A program made the translations under genes and the position numbers. The notes below the pieces were generated by a model. It was given only the letters and a program-made list of their open reading frames with translations. It ran no database searches and was not told where the DNA came from. Positions 34,061 through 45,853 of a stretch of DNA of 64,000 nt are shown here, one piece after another (position 1 is the stretch's first letter; each line of letters begins with the position of its first letter). Where the stretch lies: NCBI GenBank assembly GCA_029531795.1, contig JAPEIS010000004.1, positions 2,170,001 through 2,234,000 on the forward strand, in the 5' to 3' direction. The DNA comes from Sclerotinia nivalis. Lineage: Eukaryota > Ascomycota > Leotiomycetes > Helotiales > Sclerotiniaceae.

Positions 34061-37009
34061 CTAACCAAGTTCATCCTCAAAATCTTCATCAACATGGATC
34101 TGAAAAATACCTCCTTTAATATAATTGCCAACTGGTAGTGTGCTTGGATATTCGGAAGGTGTATCACTACTATCACTTTCATCTCCATCATCAACCATGG
34201 GCTCTCGTGAGCGAAGGCCAGCCACACTCATTTTGATAGTTGACTGTGAATCTTGGTGCGGAACATTATCAGCCGTACCTTCCCATACATCATAAGGTTG
34301 ATGGTCTTGGTCAGATGCGCCATCGTCGCTCAATGCATTGTCATCAAAGCCTTCATCCATATTGGTATCATACGCCATGCTTCCTTCGTCATCTTCCTGC
34401 ATCGGGGAGCCCTTTGTACGGGAGTTCGTTTCAACATAAGGAGCATTGCTATAAGGTGTAGCGTATGCGGATGGAGTGATCCCTCTCTTGAAATCGATCT
34501 CTTGCATTGTAGAAAGCCCCGGACTAGGAGGACCAATAATCCAGGTATCACGTGGACGACTAGGTGATTTTGAAGTACGACGACGCTTCAAATTGAAAAT
34601 CTTCTGAATGGGTGACGATTGTGGTTCACGATCACGATCGAAGGAGCCAATCGAGCGTTTACCTATCTGGGATGTGCCAAGTGGGGCAAGGGCGGACATG
34701 GAAGCCGTACGAAGTGGCTTGAATGGATGCCGGTCTTGTTTGACAGGATATGATCCTTGCACTCTAGAAACTGCGACTGAAGTTGGCGTAGAAGATTCTA
34801 CAGGTGTGTCGACAGCGGAGGATTCGTCTGATGGAGAAGTAGGCTCGATTTCAGCGTCCTCGGCCTCTTGGGACAGTCGAATACTCAAAGATGTGGAGAA
34901 TGAGCTATTTTCCTCAGCAGAGTCGAGACGTTCATCCCACGCCCAACAAGTTTCAGCCGCATCAGCCTCTGGCGTATGGCTTTCTACTGCATCTACATCA
35001 TGAACTCGAGGTAGCTGGCGTAGCTTACGCCAAGTCCATCTTGATGAGCGGCTGACATAATGTTGAAGATAACTATCCGCTTGTGTTACATAAAGTCTCC
35101 GCATAGTCTTTGTACGCATAGCCACACTCGAAGAAAGAAATGGCACAGTCCACAACGCAGGAGTGACCATTTCTGAAGGGTCTAAAAATCGTAAGGTTGA
35201 CGTTTTATGTAACTTCCTCAGTGGTATCCAAGCAGCGCGTAGTCCAAGATAGTTTTCCATAGATGCAGGAATTCGAAGTGGAGTATGTCTGGACGATGAA
35301 TAGATATCCTCAGATAACTTTTTGGGAAGATCTTCAAAGGCTGACATGAGGGCTACTTGTACATCTCGAGCATCCGGGCCTTGTATCTGTACCACCTTCA
35401 CTAAACCCCTGCTCTTTAACCGTTCATTGATCGTACTGGTAGCACCACAAGCTTTAGGCATAAGAAGAGTACGATCGTCAATATTACCCTTCTTCAACAT
35501 CTTCTCCCAGGATATAGAATAATCTTGGTCGGAAAGAGAGGCTTGCGCAGCAGCCAAAAAGTTTTGTTGGGTCTGAGTCCAATCTTCAGATGCGCAACTA
35601 TTGACCCTTGAGCGTTGAGACATTGAGTGGTTTGTAGACCAAATTCCCATCATGCCAGGTCCATATGGTAGGAAAACTACCTCAATCTCCCAAGGTCGAG
35701 CCCATGATGGTGGAAGAACGGCTTCTATGCGAGTGAGTCTGTCTTCAAGACTCCCCACACGAGAGGCAAGATTAGAGCGGTCGGTTGCATTCGCCACGAG
35801 AGCAGAGGATGCCTTGTTTGCCTGAGAATTGAATGACTCATTCAGGTTTCTATTAGTACCTATACTGCTCTCGTCAGCTACAGCATTAGCCTTTTCGAGC
35901 TCTTCTACTCTGCTCTCAAGCTCATAGACACGTTCATTATGATTATTAATATCCACTTGAAGCTCCTCAAAACCAGTGTTTGAGAAAGATGTATTCTCAA
36001 GAGCATCAATTCTATCCTCATGGTTGCGCTTGGTGTCTGGATAATCTGTAACGATCTCACGAAGTCTAGGAATGAGGAGATTATCGGGTCCATCGAAATT
36101 ATCCAGGAGAATATCCCCTTGATCATTTAGTGCAGGTCTAATCTGAGAAGCCTGGAAAGAGGGCGACCTATTGGAAAGTAAAGGTAAAGTAGCATCTTGA
36201 GCTCTGATATTAATATTTGCTAGCGTTTTATCCATAGCTCGTTCGTCCGGAACACCTTGAAATGGCAAATCTTGGGTCGCTAACAAAGTTGGTGTCGTTG
36301 TCAACACCTCCGTAAGGCTTTCATGAAATGTGCGACCATCAGAGGTTTTATAAGCCTGCATGGGTCGTCCCTTACCTGGTTGAACAGCTTGTCCCTGTGT
36401 ATTGAGTCGTGGAATATGACTCAAGGTATTGAGCCCCAAGCCATGAAAAGGCCGTCTAGCCTGGCTCGAGGTCATTGAAGCAGTCTCTGAGGGTAAAAAG
36501 CACTGCGATGGAATTGGCGGAATCTCTTCTGGGTTGGTTTCAGACTGTACACATCGGCTCCATTGAAGTGTTTCCTGGAAGTTCGAGTTCTTACTTCGGC
36601 GAGCAACTTCCGGGTTGTCCTTTCCAGGTATGCTCATATTTTGTGGAGTTGATGGTCGATGGTTCACTTGAGCCCTACGAGCAATAGAATCCACATTAAG
36701 ACCCGAGACATTACTTAAAGCTCGCGATCGCTGGTCCTCTGTTGGCTGGGAAGATTTAGGATCATGAAAGCAAAAGTGATGCCCGCACGCGCAGACTTCC
36801 GCTCTAGGCATTCCATCCTCTAATGTCGCGTTGGCTATAGATTTTTGAGATTGACCCCAGAACTCATAGCATCCACATTTTGTGCCAACATTCAACTCCG
36901 TATAATTGCATGCTCCAAGCAATTGTCTTCTCCCAATTGTATTATTGATACGGTTGATTCTATCTTGATCTGGTGTATTCGGAACCGTCGTACTGTGGGA
37001 GGCAGCCAT
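34061..37009 (-). CDS. Large hypothetical protein: Cys-rich N-terminus, coiled coil, disordered C-terminus
   Basis: Single exon of 982 aa from ATG 37009; the frame is open upstream to 37168 but there begins with TTG. I do not recognise a named family. Near residues 35-85 there is a Cys/His cluster (CNYTELNVGTKCGCYEFW, then CACGHHFCFHD) that looks like a zinc-binding module. About 330-380 is a coiled coil (DIN...ERVYELESRVEELEKAN). About 430-650 looks folded (PWEIEVVFLPYGPGMMGIW, ENYLGLRAAWIPLRKLHKT). The C-terminal third is Ser/Asp/Glu-rich with basic nuclear-signal-like FNLKRRRTSKSPSRPRD and an acidic end. A nuclear or chromatin-associated role would fit but is inference. Confidence 0.85.
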   Translation of the reverse strand: MAASHSTTVPNTPDQDRINRINNTIGRRQLLGACNYTELNVGTKCGCYEFWGQSQKSIANATLEDGMPRAEVCACGHHFCFHDPKSSQPTEDQRSRALSNVSGLNVDSIARRAQVNHRPSTPQNMSIPGKDNPEVARRSKNSNFQETLQWSRCVQSETNPEEIPPIPSQCFLPSETASMTSSQARRPFHGLGLNTLSHIPRLNTQGQAVQPGKGRPMQAYKTSDGRTFHESLTEVLTTTPTLLATQDLPFQGVPDERAMDKTLANINIRAQDATLPLLSNRSPSFQASQIRPALNDQGDILLDNFDGPDNLLIPRLREIVTDYPDTKRNHEDRIDALENTSFSNTGFEELQVDINNHNERVYELESRVEELEKANAVADESSIGTNRNLNESFNSQANKASSALVANATDRSNLASRVGSLEDRLTRIEAVLPPSWARPWEIEVVFLPYGPGMMGIWSTNHSMSQRSRVNSCASEDWTQTQQNFLAAAQASLSDQDYSISWEKMLKKGNIDDRTLLMPKACGATSTINERLKSRGLVKVVQIQGPDARDVQVALMSAFEDLPKKLSEDIYSSSRHTPLRIPASMENYLGLRAAWIPLRKLHKTSTLRFLDPSEMVTPALWTVPFLSSSVAMRTKTMRRLYVTQADSYLQHYVSRSSRWTWRKLRQLPRVHDVDAVESHTPEADAAETCWAWDERLDSAEENSSFSTSLSIRLSQEAEDAEIEPTSPSDESSAVDTPVESSTPTSVAVSRVQGSYPVKQDRHPFKPLRTASMSALAPLGTSQIGKRSIGSFDRDREPQSSPIQKIFNLKRRRTSKSPSRPRDTWIIGPPSPGLSTMQEIDFKRGITPSAYATPYSNAPYVETNSRTKGSPMQEDDEGSMAYDTNMDEGFDDNALSDDGASDQDHQPYDVWEGTADNVPHQDSQSTIKMSVAGLRSREPMVDDGDESDSSDTPSEYPSTLPVGNYIKGGIFQIHVDEDFEDELG

Positions 37010-40000
37010 AGGAAGATAGTTGCCAGAAAACCCAAACAAGGAGAGGTCGCATCGAGGAAATTGGAGCACGGAGTCGTAGAGTTTGCGGTAGGAATTACTT
37101 CTCGAGGTGCCAGTCTTTTTAAGTTGCAATTGGGATGGACGTGACAAACTCGAGGAATATCTGAGCAAAAAAGGGACTCGAGCTTTAAATAAACTGAAAA
37201 AATATCAAGGCGCGCTGGGAAAAAAAGGGTAAGGCTGTCGACGCGTCGCAATCAATAAATTTCAACGCATATCAAGGTTTATCTGTGCCCCGATATTAGT
37301 CAGTACCGTATCACCATGGCAATGAGGGAAAGATAAGATGGCACTGACTTGAACTTCGTCGCATACTGCAAATAAACTGACTGATTCGAAAAGCCAACAA
37401 ACAGAAAGAAAAAGTTAAAAAGTCAAGACATTCGTCGATTGAAATACGGAGGGAAGAAGACGAAAAGGCAACAGAAATTATTGGAGATGGTACGCAAGTT
37501 TACTAGGGGAGAAGTTTGTTGCATGGATTCAAGTCAGATTTCGCACATACATGTGAGGTAGGTAACAGCTTTGCGCAATACCATACATACCGACGTGTGT
37601 GGGGTAAAAAAGAAAAGAAAAGGAAAGGAAAGGGAAAGTTACTCGAGTAAGTTGAATTGAATTGATGAATTAAAAAGTCGAAATTTTCATGAACCATGAA
37701 CCAAAGCTCTCGTTTCTTGAAGAGTCATATTTAATCCTTGTACTATGCATAAATGGTGTTTTTAGTGTACCATCAATACAATTAATATCTCCAGAGCCAA
37801 GTAGAAAAATTACCACATTTGTAGAAACCAACAAGCCCGTTTCTACCACACAAAGGTCGAATGAACGCTTGTACGCCTTACTTTTCTGCGAAAACTCGGG
37901 GCGTGTTCTGCAGCTCTTCTAATTGGTGGTATTATTTGCCAGGGAGTGCATTCAATATGTGTAGTTTGTTTGCCTCGTCGCTGCTTAGAACTCTAGGAGA
38001 AGTTCATGCATGTGATTGGTTGAACTTCCATTTATATTCTCGGGAATAGCTTCAACTTGACAACCTTTACGGTGAACGCTTTTGTATAGCTACATACGTA
38101 TAAATTGTGTCTAACTTTGGAGAGAACCTGGATTCACGAATTTCAATTAATCTATGCAATTAGTTCGAATTTCGACTTGGTTTCACACATTGTTGCGACG
38201 ATTAGTGGAGATATATGTGAACCAGGAACACAATATATTACGTGCTAAAATTAATAGAATATCTACATAAGATTTGGCTTTTAGCCACAATCATAGCAGC
38301 ATGTTGCTAGTTGGCTCACCGAGGTGCTTAAAATTAGTTGCCTCTCTCATACCATTATCTTTGGATCCTCCTGCTTTACTCCGTAGCTCCCTGGGATCAT
38401 TTGCCATGATGCCTCTGATAACTATCCATCCCATGCCTCCATTCTTTCCTCAAAGCATTACCCTATCTCATCTCATCACTTAAATCCTAAATAAGAATGC
38501 GGAATCGATTTGGACAGCGTGTTCATCGGCCGTCCATGTGGGTTTTATCATCTACAATCGCTCGTAGGGTCAGATAATCGCATTTTGAAACGAATGTAAT
38601 GGCATCCATATACCACTTGATGAGACCTGCGGGTTTCAACGGAGGGTTAGAGCAAAGTCATCGGAGAGAACGTCGGCACTGGGATTGAGGCTAAGACATA
38701 GGGCAAGGAAGAAACAATCTTGGTCGTTCGTAGTTGTCGTCGTAATCATAGGCTGAGCTAGAAGACTGAGGGAAAGTCCTACCTGTATATACTACTAATT
38801 ACAGTACCGATAATTAATTAATCGAGGCTAATTAGCGGGGCGTTCTGCAGAGAGAATAAAAGAGTACACAAAGACAAGTACCGGATAAACCAACTGATCT
38901 CTGTGGATAAGCCATGCACTCACAATGCCCTAACTTTCCCCCTTTCAGCCCTCAAATATTGGAATGGACTGCATTTTTTAACAGTCCATTTCGTGAAGTA
39001 AAGTATTATGCTTGCCTGCCTGTCCCTGACGGAATCGTGAGCCGTTCGTTTCTACCTGGTACTCCCGTCCAAGTTTGCCTTTCTCTGTTCTTCTCTTCGA
39101 CCTAAGTTTTGGTGTGGAGTAAAGTTCAATCTCGCCACAACACGTCCCGATTGTATAAATAGCTGAGCTGGGTCAAGCCAACGACCAAGAAAGCACCAGC
39201 TATCCGCTCAAAAGTTTTGGTGGTCTGAGTGAAATAAGGAGAGCTCCTTTGTAAAGTAACTATTTGCGGCTTCAATGACGACAGCTTGTCGCAGATGCTG
39301 AGACTTAGTAAGGGTGCGTAGTCCAAAAGATTTTCTGTGTTTTCTCGGCCGAAAATCCTGATGTTAATACCAGGATGCATCAATTGATCCCATTGCAGCT
39401 CGAATTTTCATCAGCGACTTCGGACTGAACATATAACGTTTGACCATCGCTGCTATCGTCTCTTTTTTTTTGTCGAAGAGCTCATCAATCGCAGTTTCAG
39501 AAACCGTCTTTTGAACTTTTCTCCCCAATTTTGACATTATTTTCACTCATTCCACCATGCTTCCCGATGAAGGTGCCGCCCGCTGCTTGTTTTTTGACAC
39601 GCTTTAGCCTTGCACCGCACTTCCCTCACTAAGCAATACCATCGTCGACAACCGTGCCATTGTCCCGGGCCTTACCATTTTTGCTCATGGGTCCGATATC
39701 AATGGCAAACAAGAAGTCACGTAAAAAGTAAGTGACACTGATCTTTAGCGGCAATATTGGGCTGTTGCCATGAACGCGACTGCCTTATGGTGCTTGTACT
39801 GGAACTCAAACGCAGCTTCGATGGATGGGGCATTCTCTGTGTTGCTCAAAGCAATGATTTCCACTGCAGATCGAAGGTGAAGGAAAGGTTTTGAGCGGAG
39901 GCCTGGAGACGCGGAAGATCAAGATTTTGAGAAGGTATTGGTGGTGAATCGTCCGTTCATAGTGATGATCTTTGGAAGCGGGGGCGGGAATGTGCGGGTG

Positions 40001-41699
40001 TCCTGAGAGCTCGAGTCAGCTCAAGAAAGATCGGCACCTTATCTTTGAATAGTATGGATAAAAGAAGTTAATCCTCGAGGGATTGACTATATGACTATCT
40101 GATGTCTTGACTTGTAATGGAAATAGTGCTTACTTCGAACAACACCTGGCCTCGAGTTTCCATATTCAAGCGTGAAAACTGAAATGGCATGGCCATGGGA
40201 GGTCTGGCATCACTTGCAATGGGGATTTGGACATCCAAATATCGGTTGCTTGCACCACGTAAGCTTCAGCCGGCCAATTTGGCGACGTGATGATATAATC
40301 ATCCGGCTACCATAATTGAGGGGTGGAAGACCAGCTCAAGCACCTGGAAGAAAGCTAGAATTTGGACTGTGTTCATTTATTGATACCTTGCCAGTTATAT
40401 CCTTTAATGGTGGTCAATGTCGACGAACATACCTATGTTTCGGCAAAGTACCCTTTCCTTCATCTGGATGAGCATGATTTAGGAGCTTGAATTCGAGTCA
40501 ATAAAGTAGGGTTAGTTACTGGAATTACCAAATATGCACCTGTTCAATTGTCTCTAGTATAGTATTAATTTGTGACTGCACTAAAGCGTCGACAAAGGAG
40601 TTCATTAAATGAGCTTAAGCTTCAAGACCTGCCAGAATCCCCCGTTAAAAGTTTCAAGAATCAGTATGTTTCTGGATGTCGAGGAGGTTTCGTAGAGGTT
40701 ATTGTCATTTGGTGAGTATGTATGATCGGAATATATGAACTTTCCCTCCGAGGGTCTTCAGCACTGGCTGGGTAGGCATGAACGATAACAATGTTGGATG
40801 CGAGAAAGATGATAGCGCGTTTGGAAGTATATTGCAATACAACATGAAAAAATTAGGCAATAGCGCAAAATCGTACGAGATAATAGATGTCATAGTGTAC
40901 GAAGTATCGAGATATCAAACCGTAGCTAGAGCGTCAAATTCGAGCTGGGTAGAATTTGAATGCCGGACCAACGATGGAGCATTGAAAATTGGGAACAAGA
41001 ATGATGGGAATAAAATCCAACTCGGTTATCATCCGACTTCCATGCTCCATATAACGCAAATAATTCTATTAATAATGGGGGTGAAATATCGCAGTCGCAT
41101 TGCATTGAGTCGATGCTACATTTGGACACGGACATCATTGCGAGGTGTTGATTAGGAATGATGTGCAATAGCCATCAAGGTACGCAGTTATTTCTCCCGG
41201 AATACTTTCTTTGGTCATCCAATAATATACATGTCCTTTCAAATCTGCCAAGATGGCAAGATAGTCGCAGTGTTTCCAGTTCCTGACATGGTGGGCTGAG
41301 GAGTGTTCTTATAGGTCAATGATCACGGCGGCTCGAAGACAAATTTGGCACCTCGGCGGCAAACAAACGGCGTGTTGGCCATAGATATGCTCCCATATGT
41401 AATGTATATCACATATTGAAAGGGTGTGAGACAAGTAGAAAAAGATAAGTTGAACCTTTGTCTCTTCATGGTACTCGAGTTATCATATTTTTTCCCCAAG
41501 AAAAACAATCACACGGAAACAGACGAAATAACTTTTCAGAGTAACAAATATTAATTATGGTTCGAATGACTTTGGGAACGGCAGCGGGTATGTAAGAAAT
41601 GCTAGGGCTTCGGTTCGGCACTTGACAGCCCCGAGCCCCTCACCAATCATCTTTTGGGGACCCACTGACACCTTCTGAAAAGTATCGCTAGTTCTCTCC
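37010..41699. other. Largest gene-poor stretch (4.7 kb)
   Basis: No intact gene is supported. Two coding-like scraps are noted: a 57-codon minus frame starting at 39537 (MSKLGRKVQKTVSETAIDEL), followed by a possible shifted continuation to about 39126, and a plus frame at 39881-40006 ending VLVVNRPFIVMIFGSGGG, which fits a serpin-like C-terminus. Both look like relics. The rest is ordinary AT-rich sequence. The left 250 bp is probably the promoter of the 982-aa gene. Confidence 0.4.
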
Positions 41700-43154
41700 A
41701 TGATCAATGCTGTATCAGCAACAGCAGGATTTGTCGCGGATGATATGAGCATCTCATTTGCTCTCAACATACCAGAGAAAAATCCAAACAATGATTTATA
41801 TTTCAGCATATCAGGCCCGAGCACTTGCTCCTGGATAGTAAGTTCAAATACCTACACAAGCAAACGAATCAATTCGTCTAATCTGATGAATGTAGGCTGT
41901 TGGCATGGGATCAGATAAGATGAAAAATTCCCTCATGTTTATGATGTATTCCGATTCGACCGGGAACAATGTAACTCTCAGTCCTCGAATAGCCACCGGT
42001 GAGAATGAACCATCGCACACCAAGGATATCGTGGTTGAATCTCTTGCCGGCACACGAATTTTCAACGATACTTTCACGTGGAATGGAAGATGTCTGAATT
42101 GTACCTCGTGGAAAGGAGGATCCATAGGCCCTACAAATATGGAGGCAAACTTCATATGGGCCACTGGACCACCTGGAAAAATAAATTCCAATTCGTTGCA
42201 TGCCAATATCAAAAGACATGATACGTATGGAGTTTTTGCGATGAATTTGTCGACAGCGGTGGGTGTTGCAGTTGTACCTGCGGTCCCAACTTCGAATTCC
42301 AAAGGTTCTTCCCAGTTTTCCGAGAAAGCGGATGGTAACATCTCGTCAGCTGCCCATGCTGTCCTGATGGTGTTGGTATTTGTTGGACTTTTGCCATTGG
42401 GCATAGTTATTTTGAGGTTTTTAAATTGTCCCAGATGGCATGCCCTCAACGAGACTATATCTCTTGTAATTGCTCTTATAGGCCTTGGAATAGGTGCTCA
42501 AATGGGCACACTTTACAATCGGGTATGCTTGATTTTCCTTGATTCCAAGGTTGCTTCTCTAATATAAATTACAGACGAAAGGTTTCAAATCCGGACATGA
42601 GATCTTTGGCCTCATTATTGTGGTAGCCATGATCGGACAGTGGATCCTTGGTTTTCTTCACCACCGAATGTACAAGAAAACCTCAACCACTACCAAATTC
42701 GCTCCTATACACGTTTGGTTAGGTCGTATTATCATCCCAGCTGGAATCATAAATGGATTCATGTAAGTATTTTCCTACTGTACTTCCATCATACCCAACC
42801 TAACACAAGAACAGTGGCTTCCCTCTTGCTCTAAACTCTAAATTCGACTACGCACTCCTAGTCTGCACTCTCCTCATTATAATAATCTTCGCCCCTCTTC
42901 TGTTCTGGGGCTACAAACGTCGTCAAGCTAAGGAGATCGAAGCGATTACGAGTGAGACAGAGGGCTATCAAGCAGAGCCGTGGAGAGCCCCTCAGGCGCA
43001 GTATGATATCAATCTTAATCATATGAACATGGGCTCTAATTATGCAGTACCTCCACCTTACAATGGGGGTGCACAACAACATATGCAGCAGCAACAGATT
43101 CCGGGTCCGTCGTCGCATAATTTCCCAGTGCAGCAGGGAATGCAGTTTGTATAA
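41700..43154 (+). CDS. Cellobiose-dehydrogenase-type cytochrome domain fused to cytochrome b561
   Basis: Four exons, 41700-41837, 41896-42522, 42575-42762, 42815-43154, give 430 aa. The N-terminal half is a DOMON/CDH-type haem domain: NDLYFSISGPSTCSWIAVGM (across the first splice), NSLMFMMYSDS, and LNCTSWKGG. From about 190 come b561-type membrane helices with candidate haem histidines in SSAAHAVLMVLVFVGLLPLG, RWHALNETI, KSGHEIFGLIIVVAMIGQW, FLHHRMYKK and IHVWLGRIIIPAG. The tail is Gln/Pro/Met-rich cytoplasmic sequence. Such proteins move electrons across the plasma membrane, for iron or for extracellular oxidases. Odd point: the ATG used gives no signal peptide and an in-frame TGA lies just upstream, so a short first exon encoding the signal is probably missing from this model. 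Confidence 0.85.
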
Positions 43155-43734
43155 GGAGCGAAACAATCTTACAGAACTTCTGGGTTTTTGTAAGGAAGCC
43201 TCAGCAATCAATTAGGGCAACATCTTTGGAATATTGAGGATGGCAAATGGGATATATATATGATTCGGATATTTATGGGCAAAAGGACAGGGACTCCTTA
43301 GTCACATAGGACTAGGATTTTAGGATTTGGAGTACCGACTGAGGTCACTAGGGCATAACGGGGCGTTCGGCGTGCGTGATAGCGCGGAGGAAAAATGGAC
43401 AGTGCCATCATGTACGGCCTGGTTGCCAATATGAGAGAAATGGCATTTCAGGTTATTTTTCGTTTTCATGAATATCATTATGTAAGGTTCATTCAAAGAT
43501 TTTAAATTCTACACCATTTGGAATTTCTAGACGTTTAGAAATATCTGATTATGTAGAATGAATCATTTTAAACGATGCAGTCTATTTCGGGTATGTATTG
43601 TATATAATGTGTAATTATCATCATTTATCCTGATTATTTATCCCCAAAACTTCAATACTCCAACTTCATGTTCTATATCCACTATCCTATATCATCATAT
43701 CAAATAAATTCATCCTCTACCCACTCCACCTCCA
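43155..43734. other. Intergenic between convergent genes
   Basis: 580 bp between the stops of the cytochrome and MFS genes; AT-rich, no gene seen. Confidence 0.4.
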
Positions 43735-45853
43735 TTAAACATTATACCCCAACTCCCTATTCTTAATTCTCGCCTCCTCTTCCACCTCCTCATCTCCCTC
43801 CAACCAAATCTCATGTCCATCCCCCTCCCTCACAAACGTACTCGCCAAACACGTTACTCCGGCCATACCCGCCAACACCCAAAACACCAATCCCACATAT
43901 CCCCTACTTAACCCCACTCCGTAAAGATAGCCCCCAAGAGCAGGTCCTACCGTTCTTGCTGCACTACTGGCCGTTTGTCCTATACCGTGGATAGTACCTA
44001 GTACAGATGGATGAGGTGAACAATTGTTGATTAGGATTGTAGTGGCTGGACCGGCGAATGTACGTGAGATGGTTTGGATGAGGAGGACCAAGGTTAGAGA
44101 AATCCAGATTAGAGGGCCAGTTTTTTGGGATGGTGGGGAAGAGAGGGAGGGGATGAGTGAGAGAAACGGAGCGAGGGTATAGGCGATTGGGAAACCGTAG
44201 AGAAAGATACGCCAGCTGCGGATGGTACCGAGACGCGTGTTTACTATGGGATACAAAAATAGTTGCATGGTTATACCGATCATGCCTAAAATGGACATAG
44301 CGAGACCAACATCGCGAGGTGGGAGGCCGATACCGCCGGTAAATTTGAGAGGTGGGTGTGGGGTGTAGTCTGCCGGGAGAGATTTGGAAGGGTGGGAGGG
44401 ATTGTAAACGGGTGTGCTCAGGAATGAATACCAAATACTCTGGAACGTTCCCATCGAAAACGCGAGTAAAGCGTGAGAGACTAGTGTGCATACCACATTG
44501 TATGTGAAAATTTGACTGAATGGTAATCGATTTTTATAGCGAGGTGCAACGCGCTTAGGCGATTTAGGTGTGATAGGCGTGGAACCGACAGTAGGCGACG
44601 AATTAGTGCTCCGAATAGCACTGTATTCAATCTTACTAGAACTTCCCTTCCGAAGGCGACGAAAGAAATGTTTGATAGCACGGCCAGTTCTAATGCCCCA
44701 ATCCTCTTTATGAGCATACATTTCATGTGTCTGTACAGGTTAGCAAAGCTTAACATTAGGTAGAGAAATCCGAAGACTTACTTCTTCAAGGGCAAATATA
44801 ACCGCAAGACAGGCTGAGGCAAGGAAGAAGGCACTAAGTAAGTTCGGAGGTGCATATGGATACTTTTCTAACCACTTGATACCTCCAAATACACTTGGAT
44901 AACTTCCTGCTGGATCGGCTAAAAGGCCACCCAAGATTGGTCCAATGATAGTTCCGATATTCCCGCACATTGGTAATAACAAGAAGGCACGACTCTGATA
45001 TCTAGACGCTGTTAGTCTTTTATATATTCGAGGAAAGATACAGCATCTTACTTCTTTTCCTTTACAATTTCACTAATCATGGTTCTCATGACACCTACAT
45101 TTCCATTGAGTGCACCGCCAATCATTCTAAATACCAGTGCTTGCCAAAAGTTTTGTGCGAATCCAAAACCCAAACACGAGAATGCTGTACCACTTAGACC
45201 TATCAAGAGAACCCTCTTCCTACCTGATCGATCCGAGAATCGTCCCCATAACATAGCCGTAGTTAATTGGGCTAATGCAAAAGAACCTGCCATGATACCT
45301 GCCTGAGATGCAATGACTGAATCTGGTAGTGATGAATCAAAAGATTTTAATTGGTAGAATAGATAACTCTGTCATGTGCATTAGTATGTCTCCTTGCAAC
45401 TTTACAAATGTGGACTTAAAAGGGATGAAAATATATCCAAGTAGTTGAAATGGTCTTAGCACTTACCCTCAAACTAGTCTGCACAAGGGGCTCGGATAAC
45501 CTCGCGCAAGTAAGAATAGCCAACTGTCTCTTGTGCGGCAAACTACTCCAAGCTACGGGCCCCTCCTTTTCCGGTTCTGTAGCCGGAATCTCGATTTGTA
45601 GATCTTCATTGTTTTCTTCTTCTATGACAGATTCCCGTCGTTGTAGAGCTCGAGGTCGTTTTCCGCGTGTTTGTTCTCCGGATTTAATTGGTGCATATGT
45701 AGTAGTTTGCGACACGGTACCATAAGAACTTCCACCATCGTTGAAAGTATTTATGGACGTCTCCTCATTAGGTTCTTCTTCTGTAGGCTTTTTTCTTCTG
45801 TTCCTGGATTGATCAGTCGATACATCTGAACTTTTATAATTATTGCCAGGCAT
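43735..45853 (-). CDS. Major facilitator superfamily transporter (DHA1-like)
   Basis: Four exons on the minus strand: 45853-45467, 45368-45052, 45001-44782, 44730-43735, giving 639 aa with GT-AG introns. A hydrophilic, acidic N-terminal tail of about 110 residues precedes the first membrane helix (RQLAILTCARLSEPLVQTSL). Motif A between helices 2 and 3 is intact: LWGRFSDRSGRKRVLLIG. Helix 5 has the antiporter-type GNIGTIIGPILGG. A long central loop is basic (HFFRRLRKGSSSK). The C-terminal half has six further helices, including FAGPATTILINNCSPHPSVL and TVGPALGGYLYG, and ends in an acidic tail. Fungal relatives resemble yeast YCR023C and plant ZIFL carriers; substrate unknown. Located at the plasma or vacuolar membrane. 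The join KK|YQSRAFLLLP is strongly supported by family pattern. Confidence 0.92.

Noticed and set aside
37010..37168. 53 extra N-terminal residues on the 982-aa protein
   Set aside because: The extension begins with TTG and has no ATG; probably 5' UTR.
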